Origin: Verrucomicrobiota bacterium
GTDB taxonomy: Bacteria; Verrucomicrobiota; Lentisphaeria; Oligosphaerales; Oligosphaeraceae
Reading direction: 5' to 3'
Assembly (NCBI GenBank): GCA_022709995.1
Contig: JAKLHU010000116.1
Coordinates: 1-6,846, forward strand
DNA: 6,846 nucleotides
Position 1 is the first letter of the stretch; each line of letters begins with the position of its first letter. This document shows, in pieces, positions 1 to 6,846 of this stretch. The notes beneath the pieces are model-generated. The model saw only the letters and a list, made by a program, of their open reading frames with translations. It made no database searches and had not been told where the DNA came from. Both the position numbers and the translations under genes were made by a program.

Positions 1-7
1 GGCGGGT

Positions 8-3006
<2,999 letters not shown>

Positions 3007-3141
3007 GAGTTGGAATATCGGGTTGCGAGGATGTCGTGGCAGAGGGGGAAAATGGCGGCAAAAGCGCGGCGGCGGGAAGCGCGGCGGCGGCCAATGGTCG
3101 TCAAGACGTCTCAACGCCGGTCCGGGGCGGCGCCGGGGGCG
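3007..3141 (-). other. 135-bp leader between secreted-protein gene and Hsp70 gene
   Basis: This is the longest intergenic gap and the most plausible place for an internal promoter or processing site. On the coding strand it begins GC-rich with a CGGCGCCG palindrome (3128-3135) but no T-tract, so I do not call a terminator. A TTGACG hexamer (3099-3104) resembles a -35 box, but no acceptable -10 follows at 16-18 bp. The frame of the Hsp70 gene remains open through the gap to an ATG at 3114, so a 36-residue N-terminal extension cannot be excluded. Confidence 0.5.
3061..3090 (-). repeat. Two-copy 15-bp tandem repeat in the Hsp70 leader
   Basis: Read on the minus strand, CCGCCGCCGCGCTTC is followed at once by CCGCCGCCGCGCTTT, a 14/15 match. 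The period is a multiple of three and the copies are in frame with the Hsp70 gene, so if the upstream ATG at 3114 were used they would encode PPPRF twice. More likely this is untranslated leader that arose by slippage in GC-rich DNA. Confidence 0.85.
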
Positions 3142-3999
3142 TCATTCGATGGCCTTGATGGACTGGCGCCGCTGGTTGACCGCCTTCACTTCTTCGGCGG
3201 TCGAGCGCCGGAGGGTGATGTTGTCAAAGCTGTAGACGCCGGACGGCCAGAACGCATACGGTTTGATCAGGAGGCGCTCCGGGTAGAACTGGGGCTTGGA
3301 GAGCGGCAGGCTGAAGCCCATTTCAAAATGCTGCCACTCGTTGGGCTTGACGGTTCGGCAGGCGAGGGTGTGCCGGTACACCATCAGGTAGTCGCCTTCG
3401 ATGGAAGTGCGGCGCAGGGCGTCGGGCCCGAACATCTCCGAGTAGCCGGGACCGCCGGGGTGATGGGTGTGGAACCAGGACGAGTCCTGGCCGGCTTTTT
3501 CGGCGGTCACGCGTTGGAAGCCACGGATGATGACCATGGGATAGCACAGTTCCGAGGCCTTGAACGGGCTTTTGACGTCGGCGGTGATGATGAAGTGCAC
3601 GTCGCCGGGCTTGAGGTCGACCGGCGCCGCGAAGGCCCAGACCCCCTCGTGGGCGCCGACCGTGTCATACTGGCCCGTCTTTTTGCCGCGGCCGCGGCCG
3701 GAGAAATTCTTCTCGTCGGTCTTCCAGGCTTTCTTGTCTTCCTGGAAGACACTGGTGTCGAAGGTCAGGCAGCGGCCGGGGTTGCCGTCCTGTCCCCAGG
3801 TCACGGTCATGCCGTCAACGCCGCTCCAGCCGGCCGGGACGTTGCCGTTGCCCTGTTCCAGGTCGCTGTTGGCAATCAGGTTCTTCCGGTTTGTCGGCTT
3901 TGCGGTTTTGCTGGCCGGTTCGGCGGTCAGGGCAGGGAAGAGCAGGATGGTCAGGAGCAGGGCCGCGGCGGCCAGCAGCAAAGGATGGCGTGGGGTCAT
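3142..3999 (-). CDS. Exported protein, possible carbohydrate-binding-like jelly roll, function unknown
   Basis: I do not recognise a named family for this 285-residue protein. The N-terminus is a good Sec signal peptide: MTPRH, then a hydrophobic run rich in Leu and Ala (residues 7-24), with a likely cleavage near ALTA-EP (about residue 26). No lipobox cysteine follows, so it is probably periplasmic or secreted, not a lipoprotein. The mature part opens NLIANSDLEQGNGNVPAGWS (40-59), the usual first strand of CBM4/9-like or galactose-binding-like beta-sandwiches. It closes GVYSFDNITLRRS (254-266), the typical last strand of the same fold. WQHFEMGFSLPL (222-233) also fits a ligand-face strand. 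There are no catalytic motifs, and only one such domain plus a short basic helical tail (267-285). The ATG at 3999 has the best Shine-Dalgarno in the window and starts 24 bp after the ABC transporter stop, so co-translation with the exporter is likely. Fold assignment is by pattern only. Confidence 0.85.
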   Translation of the reverse strand: MTPRHPLLLAAAALLLTILLFPALTAEPASKTAKPTNRKNLIANSDLEQGNGNVPAGWSGVDGMTVTWGQDGNPGRCLTFDTSVFQEDKKAWKTDEKNFSGRGRGKKTGQYDTVGAHEGVWAFAAPVDLKPGDVHFIITADVKSPFKASELCYPMVIIRGFQRVTAEKAGQDSSWFHTHHPGGPGYSEMFGPDALRRTSIEGDYLMVYRHTLACRTVKPNEWQHFEMGFSLPLSKPQFYPERLLIKPYAFWPSGVYSFDNITLRRSTAEEVKAVNQRRQSIKAIE

Positions 4000-4006
4000 G
4001 TCAAGG

Positions 4007-4013
4007 TCCTCCC
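4007..4013 (-). promoter_or_regulatory. Strong Shine-Dalgarno for the exported-protein gene
   Basis: GGGAGGA on the minus strand lies 7 nt before the ATG at 3999, inside the 24-bp gap after the ABC gene stop. It fixes the start of the exported protein. None of the other starts in the window has a comparable site. Confidence 0.85.
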
Positions 4014-4023
4014 GACGAGCTTG

Positions 4024-6027
4024 TTATTCGGTTTGCTGGTGGAACAATTTGGCGTAGAAGCCGTTTTGGGCCAGCAGTTCCTGGTGCGAGCCATATTCGC
4101 TGATGACGCCGCCGTCGAGCACGGCGATCTTGTGGCAGCGCATGGCCATGGACACGCGTTGGGAGACCATGATGGCCGTCTTGCCGATGAGGATCTTGGC
4201 CAGCGTCTCCTGGATTTTCTGCTCGGTGTTGGCGTCCAGGGCGGAGGTGCAGTCGTCCAGAATCAGCAGTTCCGGGTCGGTCAGCAGGGCGCGGGCCAGC
4301 GACAGGCGCTGGCGCTGGCCGCCTGAGAGGCTGGTGCCCTTCTGGCCGATCAGTGTTTCGTACTGGACTTTCATCTCCAGGATGAAGTCGTGCATTTGTG
4401 CGGCCTTCGCCGCCGTCATGATCTGCTCGTTGCTGGCGTTGGGACGGCCGTAGCAGATGTTGTCCCGCATGGAGCCGCTGAAAATCTGCGCCTCTTGCGG
4501 GACGATGCCGATGCGGTGGCGCATCGATGACGTCTTGATGGTGTTCAGGTTGACGCCGTCGATGGTGATGTTCCCGAAGGTCGGCTCGTACAGGCGAGAC
4601 AGCAGGTGCAGGAGCGTCGTCTTGCCGCTGCCGCTGGCGCCCATGATGCACAGCCAGGTCCCGGCCGGAACGGTGAAGGTGACGCCTTTCAGCACCGGCT
4701 CCGGCGGCGTCGGCGGCGCCTCGATGCTCTCGTCGACCTCCCGCTCCCCGCGCGGCGGCGGGTACGCGAAGAAGACATTGCTGACCTCGACGCCTTTGCG
4801 GAGGGGGCTGGGGAAGTCGACGGCGTTGGGCGCGTCGACGATTTCCAGGGGGCGGTCGAGGACGCCGACGACCCGGAGCAGGGAGATGCGGAGGCGCTGC
4901 AGCACGAAGCTCAGCTGGGTGAATTCCAGCACCGGCTGGAACAGGGTCATGGTGGTGTTGTGGAGGAACATCATGCGGCCGAGGGTCATGTCGCCGTCGA
5001 TGACCATCTTGCCGCCATACAGGAAGATGGCGCAGCTGCTCAGGCTGGTGAGAATCCCGGCCTGCCGGCCCAGGCCGGCGTTGACCTTCTGGCTGGCCAG
5101 CGCATCGCGGATGAAGGTGGCCATGATCCGGTGGAAATTGAGGATTTCACTTTTTTCCCGGGCATAGGCCTGGATGGCCTTCATGGCGTCGATTTTCTGG
5201 GAGACGAGTCCGTACAGGCAGGAGTTGGTGTGGCGCAGTTCCTGGTTGAGGTGCCGGATTTCCGGCCGTTTGCGCTTGTACATCCAGGCGTAGATGGGGG
5301 TGATGGCGATGGCGATCAGGGCCATGCGCCATTCCTCGTAGAGGAGGACGGTCGTTCCGACGACAATCATGGCCGTGCAGTGGGTGGCGCTCATGAAGAA
5401 TCCCATCATTTCGCCGCGGACCGAGTCGACGTCCGAGAGGATGCGTGACAGGAGCCGTCCCGGGCTCATGGACTGGTGGTAGGACATGGACAGTTCGAGC
5501 ACCTTTCGGTGCATGTCCTCCCGCAGTTTGCCGGTGATGCTCTGGGCCACGGTGATCTGCTGCTTGGTGGAGAAGCGGGCCAGGTAGTTGAGGCCCAGCT
5601 GCGTGCCCATGTAGAACAGGGCGATGAACAGCAGGCGGCGGCCGGCGCCGGGCGGCCGCCGGCTGATGGTGGCGCCCATGTCGATGCGGCGCCCCATGCT
5701 GACGGTCGGGCGGGAGGCGGGGCCGAAGGTGTTGCGGTCCGGCTCCCAGATGCGGCGGCTTGTCTTGACCGTCGTGTTGTCGGCGCTACGGATGACGAGG
5801 ATGTTGTCGACCACCAGCCGGGAATAGAAGGACATCAGGTAGACCGAGGTGGAGTTGGCGGCGACCATGACCATGCAGGCGATCAGGGACCAGCGCGCCG
5901 TCCATGCATATTCGCGGATGAAGCGCAGGTAGAGCGGCCAGTCCGTGCCGCGCTCGGGCGGCTCCGGCCGGTCGGGGCGGAAGAGATAGTCCCGTTTGTG
6001 CTCTTTGATTTTGTTGAAGAAACCCAT
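4024..6027 (-). CDS. ABC exporter half-transporter, degenerate-ATP-site subunit
   Basis: This 667-residue subunit has the type IV (ABCB-like) exporter layout: an N-terminal membrane domain with likely segments near 46-66, 132-150, 213-229, 233-249, 325-342 and 350-370, then a C-terminal ATPase. In the ATPase I see A-loop Y422, Walker A GASGSGKTT (463-471), Q-loop Q511, a perfect signature LSGGQ (567-571), Walker B LLILD (587-591) and D-loop SALD (595-598). Two catalytic positions are altered: the Glu after Walker B is Asp (D592, codon 4252-4254) and the H-loop His is Gln (VSQR, Q623, codon 4159-4161). These are hallmarks of the degenerate half of heterodimeric exporters. Two insertions are unusual: about 55 residues (77-131) between the first two membrane segments, and an acidic, proline-rich stretch (423-444) between the A-loop and Walker A. 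The ATG at 6027 follows the partner gene by 65 bp and has no clear Shine-Dalgarno; MGFFNKIKEH is a plausible cytoplasmic start. The substrate (lipid, peptide or drug) cannot be told from sequence. Confidence 0.95.
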   Translation of the reverse strand: MGFFNKIKEHKRDYLFRPDRPEPPERGTDWPLYLRFIREYAWTARWSLIACMVMVAANSTSVYLMSFYSRLVVDNILVIRSADNTTVKTSRRIWEPDRNTFGPASRPTVSMGRRIDMGATISRRPPGAGRRLLFIALFYMGTQLGLNYLARFSTKQQITVAQSITGKLREDMHRKVLELSMSYHQSMSPGRLLSRILSDVDSVRGEMMGFFMSATHCTAMIVVGTTVLLYEEWRMALIAIAITPIYAWMYKRKRPEIRHLNQELRHTNSCLYGLVSQKIDAMKAIQAYAREKSEILNFHRIMATFIRDALASQKVNAGLGRQAGILTSLSSCAIFLYGGKMVIDGDMTLGRMMFLHNTTMTLFQPVLEFTQLSFVLQRLRISLLRVVGVLDRPLEIVDAPNAVDFPSPLRKGVEVSNVFFAYPPPRGEREVDESIEAPPTPPEPVLKGVTFTVPAGTWLCIMGASGSGKTTLLHLLSRLYEPTFGNITIDGVNLNTIKTSSMRHRIGIVPQEAQIFSGSMRDNICYGRPNASNEQIMTAAKAAQMHDFILEMKVQYETLIGQKGTSLSGGQRQRLSLARALLTDPELLILDDCTSALDANTEQKIQETLAKILIGKTAIMVSQRVSMAMRCHKIAVLDGGVISEYGSHQELLAQNGFYAKLFHQQTE

Positions 6028-6092
6028 GCGAGTTCGGTTGGTCCGGGTGAAGAAGCGCAGGCTGGGCGGCGTCCGCCGGCCGGGGCTGAGTG

Positions 6093-6846
6093 TTATTCCT
6101 CAATCACCCCTTTGCCCATGTGCTTGGTGTAGAGTTCGTGGTAGCGGCCGTTGGGGATGGCCATCAGTTCGGCGTGCGTGCCTTGCTCCTGGATGACCCC
6201 CTTGTCCAGCAGGATGATTTGATCGGAGTTCTTGATCGTGCTGAGGCGGTGGGCGACGACAAAGCTGGTCCGGCCGGCCAGGACCTTGTCCATGGCGCGC
6301 TGGATGGCCTGTTCCGAATCGCTGTCCAGGGAGCTGGTCGCTTCATCCATGATCAAGATGGCCGGATTGGCGCAGATGGCGCGGGCGATGTTGATGCGCT
6401 GCTTCTGGCCGACCGACAGTTCGACTCCATAGTCGCCGACCAGGGTGTGGTAGCCCTGGGGAAGCGACGTGATGAAGTCGTGGATTTCCGCGATTTTGGC
6501 GGCCTCCTCGATGTCGCGGTCGGTGGCGCCGGGGCGGCTGTAGCGGATGTTGTCCCGGATGCTGATGCCGAACAGGAGGGACTCCTGCAGGACGATGCCG
6601 AACTGGCGCCGGAACTGCTGCAGGTCCAGCCGACGGATGTCATGGTCGTCAATCTTGAGTTCGCCGCCGGTGATGTCATAAAAGCGCAGCAGCAGGTTGA
6701 GGATGGTGCTCTTGCCGCAGCCGGTCGGGCCGATCAGGGCGATGGTGTCGCCGGCCTTGACGTGGATGGTGATGCCTTTCAGGACGGGCTTGCCTTCCTC
6801 GTACTGGAAGTGGACGTCGTTGAAATCGACTTTGCCGGTGATGCGC
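6093..6846 (-). CDS. ABC exporter subunit, C-terminal part (partial), consensus-site partner
   Basis: This gene is cut by the right edge; 250 residues remain, and the membrane domain lies outside the window. The visible part is a complete nucleotide-binding domain: A-loop tyrosine in VHFQYEEGKPVL, Walker A GPTGCGKST (6705-6731), Q-loop in GIVLQESLLF, Walker B ILIMD followed by the catalytic Glu (6342-6344), D-loop SSLD and H-loop AHRLST with His at 6249-6251. The signature motif is abnormal: LSVGQ (6405-6419) in place of LSGGQ, with codon GTC for the first Gly. It ends in TAA at 6093, 65 bp before the next ABC gene, and is surely its dimer partner. In such a dimer its Walker motifs would pair with the good LSGGQ of the other subunit to make the active site. 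Its LSVGQ would face the D592/Q623 site. Until the upstream part is seen, it could be a half-transporter (expected) or a larger protein. Confidence 0.95.
   Translation of the reverse strand, partial: RITGKVDFNDVHFQYEEGKPVLKGITIHVKAGDTIALIGPTGCGKSTILNLLLRFYDITGGELKIDDHDIRRLDLQQFRRQFGIVLQESLLFGISIRDNIRYSRPGATDRDIEEAAKIAEIHDFITSLPQGYHTLVGDYGVELSVGQKQRINIARAICANPAILIMDEATSSLDSDSEQAIQRAMDKVLAGRTSFVVAHRLSTIKNSDQIILLDKGVIQEQGTHAELMAIPNGRYHELYTKHMGKGVIEE

Noticed and set aside
3099..3104. A TTGACG -35-like box in the Hsp70 leader.
   Set aside because: The sequence 16-18 bp downstream is GC-rich and has no -10-like hexamer, so no promoter is called.
4606..5448. A 280-codon plus-strand open frame opposite the ABC transporter gene.
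   Set aside because: It lies wholly opposite conserved ABC membrane and ATPase coding sequence and shows no domain; it is a GC-driven shadow.
6065..6077. A possible hairpin GGCGG-CGT-CCGCC in the 65-bp gap between the two ABC genes.
   Set aside because: The stem is only 5 bp with a 3-nt loop and no T-tract follows on the coding strand, so it does not support a terminator; such short GC palindromes are expected by chance here.
6093..6356. An 87-residue stand-alone gene starting at an alternative TTG codon.
   Set aside because: The TTG is the Leu of Walker B (ILIMDE) in a longer open frame that carries the full ATPase domain to the window edge.

Overview
The window (6,846 bp, clearly GC-rich, no assembly context) holds five genes, all on the minus strand and tightly packed. 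Base composition and the secreted protein with a jelly-roll-like 'NLIANSDLEQG' opening recall PVC-superphylum bacteria such as Lentisphaerota or Planctomycetota. That placement is a weak inference from style, not a phylogenetic result.

In transcription order (right to left): (1) 6846-6093, the C-terminal 250 residues of an ABC exporter subunit cut by the window edge, covering its whole nucleotide-binding domain; (2) 6027-4024, a complete 667-residue ABC exporter half-transporter; (3) 3999-3142, a 285-residue exported protein of unknown function with a probable carbohydrate-binding-like fold; (4) 3006-1174, a 610-residue divergent Hsp70-family ATPase; (5) 1138-8, queuine/preQ1 tRNA-guanine transglycosylase (tgt). 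Gaps are 65, 24, 135 and 35 bp. No RNA gene, mobile element or CRISPR array was seen, and no stretch over 300 bp lacks a gene.

The strongest observation is that the two ABC subunits have complementary defects. The complete subunit has Asp for the catalytic Glu and Gln for the H-loop His, but a perfect LSGGQ. The partial subunit has normal Glu and His, but a degraded signature, LSVGQ. In a heterodimer these four features sort into one intact and one degenerate ATP site, the pattern of asymmetric exporters such as TM287/288 and BmrCD. The complete subunit also has two unusual insertions, one in the first extracytoplasmic loop and one just after the A-loop tyrosine.

The exporter pair and the secreted protein probably share a transcript: there is a 24-bp gap, and the secreted gene has the only strong Shine-Dalgarno sequence in the window. 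The Hsp70-like gene follows a 135-bp leader containing a 15-bp tandem repeat, and tgt follows it closely. Nothing links tgt functionally to the exporter. The cluster looks like a housekeeping gene beside a small envelope/export module, not a clear-cut new system.
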